A stretch of DNA of 64,000 bases, taken from the NCBI RefSeq assembly GCF_018128025.1, contig NZ_JAGSCS010000006.1, positions 12,501 to 76,500 on the forward strand, read 5' to 3'. Each line of letters opens with the position of its first letter. Position 1 is the stretch's first letter. Below, in pieces: positions 37,474 to 45,448 of the stretch. Both the position numbers and the translations under genes were made by a program. Under the pieces are notes generated by a model. It saw only the letters and a program-made list of their open reading frames with translations, had not been told where the DNA came from and did not search any database. The stretch is from Proteiniclasticum sediminis. GTDB taxonomy: Bacteria > Bacillota > Clostridia > Clostridiales > Clostridiaceae.

Positions 37474-38874
37474 TTATACTTCGGGCACCAGGCCCTTTTT
37501 CACCATTTCCGCATGGATGCCTTGGGCCGCTTTCTTTCCGGCACTCATGGCCAGAATTACCGTGGCGGATCCCGTGACGGCATCTCCGCCGGCAAAGATG
37601 CCGGTGGATGTGGTTTCTCCATTCTCCTCATTGATGAGGATGCAGCCCCGGCGGTTGGTCTCGATGCCCGGGGTGGTGGAGGCGATGAGGGGATTGGGGG
37701 AGGTGCCGAGACTCATGATGACGCTGTCGCAGTCGATGACATGCTCGGTGCCTTCCATTTCCAAGGGCTTTCGTCGTCCCGAGGCATCAGGTTCGCCCAG
37801 GGTCATCTTCACGCAGACCATGCCCTTCACAAAGCCCTTTTCATCCACCAGAATTTCCTTGGGGTTGGTGAGGAGGTTGAGAATGACCCCTTCCTCCACG
37901 GCGTGGTGAACTTCCTCGGCCCTGGCCGGGATTTCCTTCTCCGAACGGCGGTACACCAGACGCGCCTCCGCGCCCAGCCGGACGGCGGTACGGGCGGCAT
38001 CCATGGCCACATTGCCGGCGCCCACCACCACCACTTTCTTGCCGTGGCTGATGGGGGTGTCATAGTCGCTGCGGAAGGCCTTCATGAGGTTGGCCCGGGT
38101 GAGGTACTCATTGGCGGACATGACGCCATTGGCATTTTCCCCCTTGATCCCCATGAACATGGGAAGGCCTGCCCCGGAACCGATGAAGACCGCCTTGAAG
38201 TCCTCGTCCTTCATGAGGTTCTCCACGCTGACGGTGCGGCCCACGATGACATTGGTCTCCAAGGTGACGCCCAGATCAAGAAGGAGCTTAATCTCCTCGC
38301 GAACGACCTTCTCCTTGGGCAGACGGAACTCCGGAATCCCATAGACCAGAACGCCGCCGGGTTCATGGAGGGCTTCAAAAATCGTCACCTCATAGCCCAG
38401 CTTGGCCAGGTCTCCAGCGCAGGTGAGCCCTGCGGGACCGCTGCCGATGACCGCCACCTTGATGTGGTTGGACGGTGCCTTTTCCGTATTGCGGTATCCT
38501 TCCGCCATGGCCCAGTCGGCCACATAGCGCTCCAGCTTGCCGATGTTCACCGCCGTGCCGCGGATCCCCACGATGCACTTGCCCTCACACTGCTCCTCCT
38601 GGGGGCAGACCCGGCCGCAGACGGCGGGGAGGTTGGAGGATTTTCCCAAAGTGTCCCGGGCGGCCTTCATGTCGCCATCCCGAAGCTCCCGAATGAACTT
38701 GGGAATGTCGATGGCCACGGGGCACCCGCCCACACACTTGGGATTCTTGCACTGAAGGCAGCGGCTGGCTTCCTCCACGGCTTCCTCCTGATTATATCCG
38801 TAACTGACTTCCTGGAAGTTCAGGATCCGCTTGGCGGGTTCCTGTTCCCTCACGGGTACGCGATCAAGCTTCAT
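37474..38874 (-). CDS. nfnB: NfnB-type / GltD-like FAD- and iron-sulfur subunit of a bifurcating ferredoxin:NADP+ oxidoreductase
   Basis: The 466-residue protein starts with the double 4Fe-4S cluster region ('EASRCLQCKNPKCVGGCPV', 'CGRVCPQEEQCEGKCIVG'), followed by two nucleotide-binding folds: 'VAVIGSGPAGLTCAGDLAKL' (FAD) and 'VVVVGAGNVAMDAARTAVRL' (NADPH). GltD-like proteins of this type pair with an NfnA-like partner in anaerobes. It overlaps nfnA by 4 bp. Expected reaction: NADH plus reduced ferredoxin with two NADP+ to two NADPH. GltA naming is also used for this family. Confidence 0.93.
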   Translation of the reverse strand: MKLDRVPVREQEPAKRILNFQEVSYGYNQEEAVEEASRCLQCKNPKCVGGCPVAIDIPKFIRELRDGDMKAARDTLGKSSNLPAVCGRVCPQEEQCEGKCIVGIRGTAVNIGKLERYVADWAMAEGYRNTEKAPSNHIKVAVIGSGPAGLTCAGDLAKLGYEVTIFEALHEPGGVLVYGIPEFRLPKEKVVREEIKLLLDLGVTLETNVIVGRTVSVENLMKDEDFKAVFIGSGAGLPMFMGIKGENANGVMSANEYLTRANLMKAFRSDYDTPISHGKKVVVVGAGNVAMDAARTAVRLGAEARLVYRRSEKEIPARAEEVHHAVEEGVILNLLTNPKEILVDEKGFVKGMVCVKMTLGEPDASGRRKPLEMEGTEHVIDCDSVIMSLGTSPNPLIASTTPGIETNRRGCILINEENGETTSTGIFAGGDAVTGSATVILAMSAGKKAAQGIHAEMVKKGLVPEV

Positions 38875-39767
38875 TTTTGCAGTTCCCCCAATTCACATAA
38901 TTCGCCTTCAGCGTGGACAGCAGCCTGTTCCATCTGGATGGCCTTCTTTCCCTCGGCGGTTTTAAACATGGACTGACGACGCATGGCTTCGTCAAAGTCG
39001 ATGAGATGGGCGTCAAACTCCGGACCATCCACACAGGCGAATTTCACCTCGCTGCCTACGGTGACCCGGCAGGCGCCGCACATGCCCGTACCATCTACCA
39101 TGATGGGATTCAGGGACACGATGGTTTTCAGCTTATAGGAGGCGGTGAGGCGAGAGACAAACTTCATCATGATCATGGGCCCGATGGCCACACAAAGATC
39201 ATAGGCTTTTCCTTCCTCTTCCATGAGCTTCTTCAGCCGGTCCGTCACCAGGCCCTGGAATCCGTAGCTTCCGTCATCGGTGCAGACATAGAGGTTCTTG
39301 GCCACCTGGTTGAACTCCTCCTCAAAAATCAGGGTGCTTTTGGATTTGGTGCCGATGATCACATCCACATCGATCCCCTTCTCCTTCAGCATCTTCACCT
39401 GGGGATAAACCGGAGCGGTGCCCACTCCGCCAGCCACAAAGACGATCTTCTTTCCGGCCAGGTGCTCCACACTGTCCATCACCACTTCGGACGGATTTCC
39501 TAAAGGTCCCACGAAGTCCCGGATATAATCCCCTTCCTCCAGAGCTGCCAGTTTTTTGGTGGACATGCCCAGAGTCTGGAACACGATGGTCACCGTGCCC
39601 TCTTCCCTGTGGTAGTCACAGATGGTCAGCGGAATCCGCTCCCCCACTTCATCAACTTTCACAATGACAAACTGTCCGGGATTGGCATTTTTTGCCACCC
39701 GCGGAGCCTCGATATCCATGAGGTAGATCTGGCTCACCAGTTCCTTTTTACGTATGATCTTATACAT
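38871..39767 (-). CDS. nfnA: NfnA-type FAD/2Fe-2S subunit (sulfide dehydrogenase-like)
   Basis: A ferredoxin-NADP reductase fold: FAD-binding 'RIPLTICDYHREEGTV', NAD-binding 'IVFVAGGVGTAPVYPQVKML' and a C-terminal cysteine set 'DGTGMCGACRVTV..FACVDGPEFD' binding a 2Fe-2S cluster. I start at ATG 39767, which has AGGGGGAA upstream and gives 'MYKIIRKKELV', the usual beginning. First gene of the nfnAB pair. Confidence 0.93.
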   Translation of the reverse strand: MYKIIRKKELVSQIYLMDIEAPRVAKNANPGQFVIVKVDEVGERIPLTICDYHREEGTVTIVFQTLGMSTKKLAALEEGDYIRDFVGPLGNPSEVVMDSVEHLAGKKIVFVAGGVGTAPVYPQVKMLKEKGIDVDVIIGTKSKSTLIFEEEFNQVAKNLYVCTDDGSYGFQGLVTDRLKKLMEEEGKAYDLCVAIGPMIMMKFVSRLTASYKLKTIVSLNPIMVDGTGMCGACRVTVGSEVKFACVDGPEFDAHLIDFDEAMRRQSMFKTAEGKKAIQMEQAAVHAEGELCELGELQK

Positions 39768-39943
39768 GTGTTCCCCCTTGGTCCGCTGCATTAACGGACG
39801 ATCTCGATGTTTACCTATTCAGTATACGGAGCTTTGCAACGCTTTTCAATGTCTTCCCGCGTACGGCGTTATGTGTAAATTGTCCTTTTTCTCCTCAACG
39901 GGCTGCAAAGCCCTAATATTAAACTATTTTCCGCTTAAAAGTG

Positions 39944-39990
39944 AAAAGTCTGGTGCCCGTCCCCTTTTACCGGGTCCGGGCACCAGACTT
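39944..39990 (-). terminator. Terminator after rex
   Basis: AAGTCTGGTGCCCG pairs with CGGGCACCAGACTT, with inner GGTC/.. pairing and a T-rich tail on the minus strand. Confidence 0.88.
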
Positions 39991-40000
39991 CTTGGACTTC

Positions 40001-40636
40001 CTATTTCTCCAGGTCGTTCATGAGGTAGACCAGGGTCAAAAGACTTTCACTGAGATGAACATTCTCCACGGAAACGGTCTCGGGCACGTCAATATCCAGG
40101 GGCGCAAAGTTCCAGATGCCCCGGACTCCATTGTCCACCAGGGTGTCGGCCACTTTCTGGGCCTGCATCTGGGGAACGCAGAGGATACCGATATCCACAT
40201 GGTTTTCCTTCAGGAAGCTGTCTAATGTGTCAATATCGCTGATTTCCACATCCTTGATCCGCATGCCGTGAAGTTTGGGGTTCACATCGAAAATTCCCTT
40301 CAGATCAAAGCCAAACTTCTCAAAGCGGGTGTAATTGGCAATGGCCTGGCCGATGTTTCCGGCACCGATGATGACGGTGGAATATCGCTTATCCAGTCCC
40401 AGGATCTTGGAAATCTCATTGTAGAGCTCCTTGACGTTGTAGCCGTAGCCCTGCTGGCCAAAGCCGCCGAAGCAGTTGAAATCCTGACGGATCTGGGAAG
40501 CGGTGAAGCCGATCTTTTCGCTGAGTTCCTTGGAGGAAATCCGATCCACATCGTTACGAAGAAGCTCCGCCAGATGACGGTAATACTTGGGAAGCCGCTT
40601 GATGACGGCCATGGAAATCTCTTTTTTCTTATCCAT
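40001..40636 (-). CDS. rex: Redox-sensing transcriptional repressor Rex
   Basis: NADH/NAD+-responsive repressor of fermentation genes. The N-terminal winged helix is 'VIKRLPKYYRHLAELLRN' and 'ISSKELSEKIGFTASQIRQD'; the Rossmann domain has 'VIIGAGNIGQAIANYTRFEK', and the domain-swapped C-terminal helix follows. Length (211) is standard. An inverted repeat TTGTTA..TAACAA lies 12 bp before the start. Confidence 0.97.
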   Translation of the reverse strand: MDKKKEISMAVIKRLPKYYRHLAELLRNDVDRISSKELSEKIGFTASQIRQDFNCFGGFGQQGYGYNVKELYNEISKILGLDKRYSTVIIGAGNIGQAIANYTRFEKFGFDLKGIFDVNPKLHGMRIKDVEISDIDTLDSFLKENHVDIGILCVPQMQAQKVADTLVDNGVRGIWNFAPLDIDVPETVSVENVHLSESLLTLVYLMNDLEK

Positions 40637-40648
40637 TCGAGCACCTCA

Positions 40649-40670
40649 TTGTTAAATAAAATTCTAACAA
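40649..40670. promoter_or_regulatory. Inverted repeat upstream of rex (possible Rex operator, odd spacing)
   Basis: TTGTTA and TAACAA, 10 bp apart, resemble Rex half-sites, but the canonical site has them about 6 bp apart (18 bp in total). Self-regulation of rex is common, so a variant site is possible. Confidence 0.45.
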
Positions 40671-40858
40671 TATCATACCACAACAGACAAGAACTTGTGT
40701 AGTTTTTTATCAACCCCGGGGTCCATTTTCAAGAGATTTATGAATTTATCACTGAGGACGGGATGGAACCGAAGATCAACGGTAATATTTGAAGGATAAC
40801 CGCAATATTTTTAATAAAATTCACGAGTTTTTTTGTCCAAATCCTTCAGCCTTGTGAA

Positions 40859-41611
40859 TTATCTGATGATTTCGTCAAAGATCTGGGGAAACAGATCCAG
40901 GATCACCTGCTGCTGCTCCGCATAGCTAAGATCCGCCAGGGCATCGCCGTCCTGGAGACCATAATTGGCAAAACTGCTGTGATTTCCGCCGGGGATGAGG
41001 ATCTCCTTGGCTTCGACGGGAAGCCTCTGGAGTCCTTCCTCATAACTGGCCTGATCCAGTATCTGGTCTTTGGTCCCCACCAAAGAATACACGGGGAAGG
41101 AAACTTCCCCCAAATCCGTACTCTTATCCGGATAGGCGGCCAGAAGCACCAGTACCCGGATCTTGTCCGGATTTTTCTTGGCAAATCGGGCGGCGGTGAC
41201 CCCGCCTAAAGAATGACCCATGATCACCCAATCCTCAATGCCCTCCTCTTCCACATACCGCTTAGCGGCATTGGTCCGAAGGATAGGAAGTTTCAAAGGG
41301 GCAGACACCACGACGGTTTTGTAGCCTTCCCTGGCGATTTCCCGGGCTAACCGGGCATAGGCCTCCTCCGAAACTTTTCCGCCGGGGTAGATGACCACGC
41401 CACCCAAAGGATTTTCCGGGGTGAAGACCAGATCCTTCCCCTCCCGGGTGAAGGTGATGCCTTCTCCCGTAGCCATGGCCGCCTGGGCATTGGCCGAGGG
41501 CCGGTAATAGTCCTCCCCATAAATATAGAGCGCTGTTCCGGCAAAAATCACCAGAATGAGGAGCAGTCGTAGAATTCGGTATTTCAGTGCTGTGTTTTTC
41601 TTTCTTTCCAT
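40859..41611 (-). CDS. Membrane-anchored alpha/beta hydrolase
   Basis: A single N-terminal helix ('LRLLLILVIFAGTALYIYG', residues about 14-32) anchors an alpha/beta-hydrolase domain outside the cell. The nucleophile elbow is 'VIMGHSLGG' (Ser), followed by 'AAYPDKSTDL' and a C-terminal 'PGGNHSSFANY' with the catalytic His; an Asp in 'VGTKDQILDQ' completes the triad. It belongs to the 'alpha/beta hydrolase_5' type. I choose ATG 41611 (AAAGGTGG upstream). The substrate is unknown. Confidence 0.85.
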   Translation of the reverse strand: MERKKNTALKYRILRLLLILVIFAGTALYIYGEDYYRPSANAQAAMATGEGITFTREGKDLVFTPENPLGGVVIYPGGKVSEEAYARLAREIAREGYKTVVVSAPLKLPILRTNAAKRYVEEEGIEDWVIMGHSLGGVTAARFAKKNPDKIRVLVLLAAYPDKSTDLGEVSFPVYSLVGTKDQILDQASYEEGLQRLPVEAKEILIPGGNHSSFANYGLQDGDALADLSYAEQQQVILDLFPQIFDEIIR

Positions 41612-41804
41612 GGTTATGTCCACCTTTAATGCCACACCTGGGCTTCCCTATTTTTACTCATGGTTCCAGTATACCCCATGACCCGTGTCCCTTGAAGAGT
41701 TTTCCCGCAAATCCCCCAGGATAAAATCCTTCCCAAGGTTAAGCCTTCTCCCCAAAACCCCCAGAGCTTATGGTATGATAAACCTATGAAAATGAGGTGA
41801 GCAC

Positions 41805-42797
41805 ATGGACAGCAGATCACTGGAAAAAAACCGGAGGGTTTTTCTCGATGGACCCATCATAGAAATCATCGATGCCGCCGAGATGGAAAAGCGACAGGAG
41901 GAAGCCCAGGCTTTTGAAAAGGAACTGAAGGGCTTTGGCGTGAAGCTGTCCCGACTCACGGAGGCCATCCCGCCCAAGCATACCCGGGATCTTCTCCTTT
42001 CCCTGGCGATGCTTTTTCTCACGGAGGCCCCCTTGGTGGAGAAGTTCCAGAAAGAAGGCCGTTTCCCATTGAAAAAGGTGGCCAAACAAGTCCAGATTCC
42101 GGAGTTTGACCTGGCTCCCTGGGCAGGGTATCTCACGGCCTATGTTCTTCTTCTTTCGCCCAACCGATATCCGCTTTTAGCTCGGATTCTCCAGCAGGGC
42201 AATGCCACCGAAGCCGGTGAGCAGCCTCTTCCTCTGAACGCTTCCTACACCGGAGTTCTTCTTCGTCCCTGGGGTTCAGGAAGCCTCATCCTCACGGGAC
42301 AGGGGGAGTTTGTCAAGGTAAAGGCCAAAGCCGAGGGCGGTGCTCCCGTGGTCACCGGGCAGAAAGCCCCCCGACGGTTCCGCTGGGAACGTCCTTTTGC
42401 CGCTCTTCTACTCCTGACCCTGCTCCTCTATGGAGGAACCCGGGCCCTCACCCATCAGGTGGACCGCTCCGTGGTCATAATGGCTTCAGGAGAAGTCAAG
42501 GCAGACTTCAACCGCTTTGGCCATCTGGTGGGCATCTTAGGGCTCAATAACCAGGGCAAGGTCTTCGTCCAGCGGGCAAAATTCACCGCCAAGGATCTGG
42601 ACAGCGTCGTGGCGGGGATCCTCGAAGAAGCCTATATCTCCGAAAGCATCCGGGAGCGGGATGAAGTGACCCTGCTCATCTCGGGCACCGTCCTCCCCGA
42701 GGACTTCTTCAAGCAGGGAAAAACCCACGACCGGGTGATCTCTTATCAGCTTCGGTGCAAGATCAACAACGGGGGGCGTCCCCTGTTTCTGGAATAA
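41805..42797 (+). CDS. Fusion of sigma-I C-terminal domain with RsgI-type anti-sigma membrane module
   Basis: Residues about 30-130 resemble the C-terminal domain of SigI: 'FEKELKGFGVKLSRLTEAIP' with 'PKHTRD', and 'FPLKKVAKQVQI..' with 'YLTAYVLLLSPNRYPLLARI'. Residues about 145-185 resemble the cytoplasmic RsgI_N domain ('LILTGQGEFVKVKAKAEGG'). A membrane helix follows ('PFAALLLLTLLLYGG'), and residues about 215-310 resemble the extracellular RsgI juxtamembrane domain ('VVIMASGEVKADFNRFGHLV', 'GILGLNNQGKVF', 'VAGILEEAYI'). The sigma region-2 domain is absent, so it cannot be a sigma factor. No separate sigI or rsgI is seen nearby. AGGTGAGC precedes the ATG. Domain assignments rest on motif recognition only. 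Confidence 0.65.
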   Translation: MDSRSLEKNRRVFLDGPIIEIIDAAEMEKRQEEAQAFEKELKGFGVKLSRLTEAIPPKHTRDLLLSLAMLFLTEAPLVEKFQKEGRFPLKKVAKQVQIPEFDLAPWAGYLTAYVLLLSPNRYPLLARILQQGNATEAGEQPLPLNASYTGVLLRPWGSGSLILTGQGEFVKVKAKAEGGAPVVTGQKAPRRFRWERPFAALLLLTLLLYGGTRALTHQVDRSVVIMASGEVKADFNRFGHLVGILGLNNQGKVFVQRAKFTAKDLDSVVAGILEEAYISESIRERDEVTLLISGTVLPEDFFKQGKTHDRVISYQLRCKINNGGRPLFLE

Positions 42798-42802
42798 GAA
42801 AA

Positions 42803-42838
42803 GCGGCAGCTTCCTCATGGAAGCTGCCGCGTCTTTAT
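42803..42838. terminator. Bidirectional terminator between fusion gene and glutaredoxin
   Basis: GCGGCAGCTTCC pairs with GGAAGCTGCCGC with T-rich stretches on both sides. Confidence 0.88.
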
Positions 42839-42842
42839 TTCG

Positions 42843-43076
42843 CTATGCGTTCTGATACAGATCCTCAAAGGCCTGCTGATCAAAGCCCACCATGCGCTCT
42901 TCGTTGACGAAGATCACGGGGACACTACGAAGTCCCATTCCTAAGAGTTCCTTGCGGAATTCCGGATTGGTGACATTCTTCTCATCATAAGCGATGTTAT
43001 TGGCCTTGAAGTACTCTTTGGCCATATCGCAGTAGGTGCAGGTGTTTGAGGTGTATATGGTAACTTTTTTCTCCAT
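42843..43076 (-). CDS. Glutaredoxin-like thiol-disulfide protein
   Basis: A 77-residue thioredoxin-fold protein with the dithiol site 'NTCTYCDMAKEYF' and the cis-proline motif 'RSVPVIFVNEERMVGFDQ'. It belongs to the NrdH/glutaredoxin group of small disulfide reductases. I start at ATG 43076 (TGGAGGG upstream) because the longer frame contains no signal. Confidence 0.93.
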   Translation of the reverse strand: MEKKVTIYTSNTCTYCDMAKEYFKANNIAYDEKNVTNPEFRKELLGMGLRSVPVIFVNEERMVGFDQQAFEDLYQNA

Positions 43077-43147
43077 GGGAATTTCCCTCCAAAATTTAAA
43101 ATGAATATGGGGACCAAGGTCCTTGCCCCCTATTGTAGCGCATGGAA

Positions 43148-43348
43148 TCAATTTTGTCCAATCTTCCGGGAAAAGGCCGCCAGGCAGGCGGGACAGATGC
43201 AGGCCTTACCCAAACTTTCCGGCGGAACCAGCTCAAAAACCTTTGGATCAATAATGAGGGTGTTGCACCAGCAGGTATCCGGATTGAGGCCGTTCTCCCG
43301 GTGGCAGCCATTGGGCTCATGACAGATGGGGCAGATCGCTTTCTCCAT
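43148..43348 (-). CDS. Cysteine-rich CWC-family protein
   Basis: A 66-residue protein with the CWC pattern: 'CPICHEPNGC', 'DTCWCNTLII' and 'CICPACLAAF'. Eight or so cysteines probably bind zinc. The family is small and of unknown function. AAGGAGAT-type Shine-Dalgarno precedes ATG 43348. Same direction as glutaredoxin, 71 bp upstream of its start. Confidence 0.85.
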   Translation of the reverse strand: MEKAICPICHEPNGCHRENGLNPDTCWCNTLIIDPKVFELVPPESLGKACICPACLAAFSRKIGQN

Positions 43349-43415
43349 GTTTTATCTCCTTATTTTTCATCTACTCATCGAGCAATTTATATTGGTTCAT
43401 TTACATCTTTATGGA

Positions 43416-44768
43416 TTATCGGATCAACTCCGTACTGGTGCGTAATATCGCCTTAAAGAAGAGTTCATAAAGCAAGGCGTAATCCCTTTCCTTATCCGCG
43501 AACTCCAGAGCGGCGACATACTCCTTCCGATCTTCAACTTTGATATAGACGGGTGTAAGATTATTGCGCACCATCATTACATTGAAAAATGCCCTCATCG
43601 TCCTTCCATTCCCATCTCCAAAAGGATGGATTACCGTTAATGAATGATGTAGTTTTACCGCTTCTTTAATATATGTACTCACCTTTTCCGATTTTCTTGC
43701 TTCAAAAACTATTTTGAGTACATCCTCCAATTTCAACATTTCTGGGACAATTCTCTGGTAATCAACGGCTTCAAACTTAGCACCTACGACGACAGTATTG
43801 TCTTGACGAAATTTTCCTCCATATTCAGGGTAAGGAAAACAAGAATATAGATATTGATGTAAAGATACGGTGTCAAAGACCGAGCATCGCATTGGTACAG
43901 GCGACGCAAAAATATAGGTGTACATGGCAACATGGCCAGCAATAGACAAGAACGCTTCATTTTCTTCCTTACAATATTCACTTCCTTGATGTTTAAGTCG
44001 AAGGTCTGTGATGATTTCTGCGGCAGATTCGATATCAATATCAACACCTTCTAGCCGACTATCGTTATAAATATAATTATTCTTAAATACATAGGATGCA
44101 AAATCATTGGGAACAAAATGCAAAGCATAAGAATAGGAGTCGATTAGTCCCTCATAAAGAAGTACTCGGTTAAGACCGCGACGTTTTCTTTGAAGTTCGG
44201 GCTTATAGCTATTGATTCTTTTTCTGAGTTCTTTTATTTGTGTATTTCCATCTATTGCTTGAAGCAAAAACGCGATTCGAAACAGACACGCTTCAAAACT
44301 AACACCAAAAAAATGAGCAATATCCACCACATCATCAAAGGTAACAAAGCCTTGAACCTTACGCGCATCAACTTGGTTTCTTAACTCATACTCGGGCATT
44401 AGAAGCGCAGCAGCAAAACGGTCAGCAAACACTTCAGCTGCGGACTTACTTCCAATTGGGCAGATCTGTTTTTCATTCTCTCGAAAAAAGTGGCAGAGCT
44501 CATGTGCAGCCGTAAAGCGTTGCCTGGTGATCGGTCGATTAAGATTTATCCCGACAATAGGGATATCATTCTCATTTTCTGCAGGAATATAAACCCCTTC
44601 CAGCTTACCAAAGTCTCTTATGGCGAATTGCACGCCTTCATCAACCAGCATCTGAAAGGGGTTTAAAGGATAGGTAAGTTCTTGAGTGTGAGAAATTTTC
44701 CGCAAAAATAAAGTTGCCAGTTCTTCTGGATCTTCGATCAAATGTATCTTCTGGTAAAATTCACTCAT
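43416..44768 (-). CDS. ImmA/IrrE metalloprotease fused to a Fic domain
   Basis: The N-terminal 190 residues form an ImmA/IrrE domain with zinc motif 'FTAAHELCHFFRE' (HExxH) and 'SAAEVFADRFAAALLMP' with the third ligand. The C-terminal 150 residues form a Fic domain with the complete catalytic motif 'TVIHPFGDGNGRTMRAFF' (HPFxxGNGR). Fic proteins transfer AMP or other nucleotide groups to target proteins. No inhibitory (S/T)xxxE(G/N) helix is obvious before the motif. It overlaps the upstream XRE gene by 8 bp, so the pair looks like a toxin-antitoxin-like or stress module. AT-rich with respect to the neighbours. Confidence 0.85.
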   Translation of the reverse strand: MSEFYQKIHLIEDPEELATLFLRKISHTQELTYPLNPFQMLVDEGVQFAIRDFGKLEGVYIPAENENDIPIVGINLNRPITRQRFTAAHELCHFFRENEKQICPIGSKSAAEVFADRFAAALLMPEYELRNQVDARKVQGFVTFDDVVDIAHFFGVSFEACLFRIAFLLQAIDGNTQIKELRKRINSYKPELQRKRRGLNRVLLYEGLIDSYSYALHFVPNDFASYVFKNNYIYNDSRLEGVDIDIESAAEIITDLRLKHQGSEYCKEENEAFLSIAGHVAMYTYIFASPVPMRCSVFDTVSLHQYLYSCFPYPEYGGKFRQDNTVVVGAKFEAVDYQRIVPEMLKLEDVLKIVFEARKSEKVSTYIKEAVKLHHSLTVIHPFGDGNGRTMRAFFNVMMVRNNLTPVYIKVEDRKEYVAALEFADKERDYALLYELFFKAILRTSTELIR

Positions 44769-45087
44769 TACTGCGTCTTTGCTCTTTCATTAATTTCTTG
44801 AATTGCATCAGACTCATAATTTCGTCCTGATCCTTTTGATCTAGTTCACTAAAACTTCTGGCAAAAATAGTCGCTGGCATTTCAACATTCTTACCATGCA
44901 GAAGTGAATCGGCAGATATCCCAAACAGCATGCTGAGCTTTGCCAACTCCTCTGCCGTTACTTTCCTCTTCCCCAGTTCAATTTGTGTTACTGTAGCTCG
45001 ATTCAGTCCAATAAAATTCGCGACATACTCTTGCGATAGATGGAGCTTAATCCGGCATTCTTTAATTCGATCTGCTAAAGTTTTCAT
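44761..45087 (-). CDS. XRE-family regulator paired with ImmA-Fic
   Basis: The N-terminal 65 residues are a Cro/C1 helix-turn-helix ('LSQEYVANFIGLNRATVTQI', 'AEELAKLSMLFGISADSLLH'); the C-terminal 40 residues ('FARSFSELDQKDQDEIMSLM') are a helical region that could be the ImmA cleavage segment. AAGGAGG precedes ATG 45087. The overlapping gene order xre then immA-fic suggests it is the repressor or antitoxin-like partner. Confidence 0.85.
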   Translation of the reverse strand: MKTLADRIKECRIKLHLSQEYVANFIGLNRATVTQIELGKRKVTAEELAKLSMLFGISADSLLHGKNVEMPATIFARSFSELDQKDQDEIMSLMQFKKLMKEQRRSNE

Positions 45088-45116
45088 GTTAACCTCCTTT
45101 CTTTAACAGCTGTCCA

Positions 45117-45175
45117 CAGTTTAATTAGCTTTAGTTTAATTCTTTGCGTAAGAATTTGCAACATTTTTTTGTTAG
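45117..45175 (-). promoter_or_regulatory. Promoter and direct-repeat operator of the xre/immA-fic module
   Basis: On the minus strand TTGCAA and TAAACT are spaced 17 bp. AGTTTAATT (plus-strand sense) occurs twice, at 45119-45127 and 45133-45141, overlapping the -10 box, a plausible binding site for the XRE protein. The remainder of 45176-45399 shows no gene. Confidence 0.65.
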
Positions 45176-45399
45176 GATTTATAACATATAATGAGAAAGA
45201 CCGGGGCACTTAGACTTATTTTGAAGACTCTCCTTGATTTAGATCTTTTAACTCCTCAGCGAACATGAGCCGATTGAACCCCTAAAGTTCGCTTTTATCC
45301 CTCTAGTCTTATACTGATAGGACTTATCCCACTATTCTCCGGTAAGCGATAAAACAGATGGTTATCGATGATTATTCCGAAATTGCTAGGGTTTCAATC

Positions 45400-45428
45400 T
45401 TAACACCCGGAAAAATATCCTGTATAAT
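45400..45428 (+). promoter_or_regulatory. Promoter of the pseudouridine synthase gene
   Basis: TTAACA (45400-45405) and TATAAT (45423-45428) are spaced 17 bp, about 20 bp before the start codon. Confidence 0.75.
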
Positions 45429-45448
45429 AAAAGGCTGGAGGTGAACCC

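Noticed and set aside
37513-38976. Long plus-strand frame of 487 codons
   Set aside because: Antisense to nfnB, rich in His/Gly/Leu as expected for a shadow of a GC-rich gene, with no motif.
40649-40670. Canonical Rex operator upstream of rex
   Set aside because: Half-sites are present but the total length is 22 bp rather than 18 bp; kept only as a low-confidence site.
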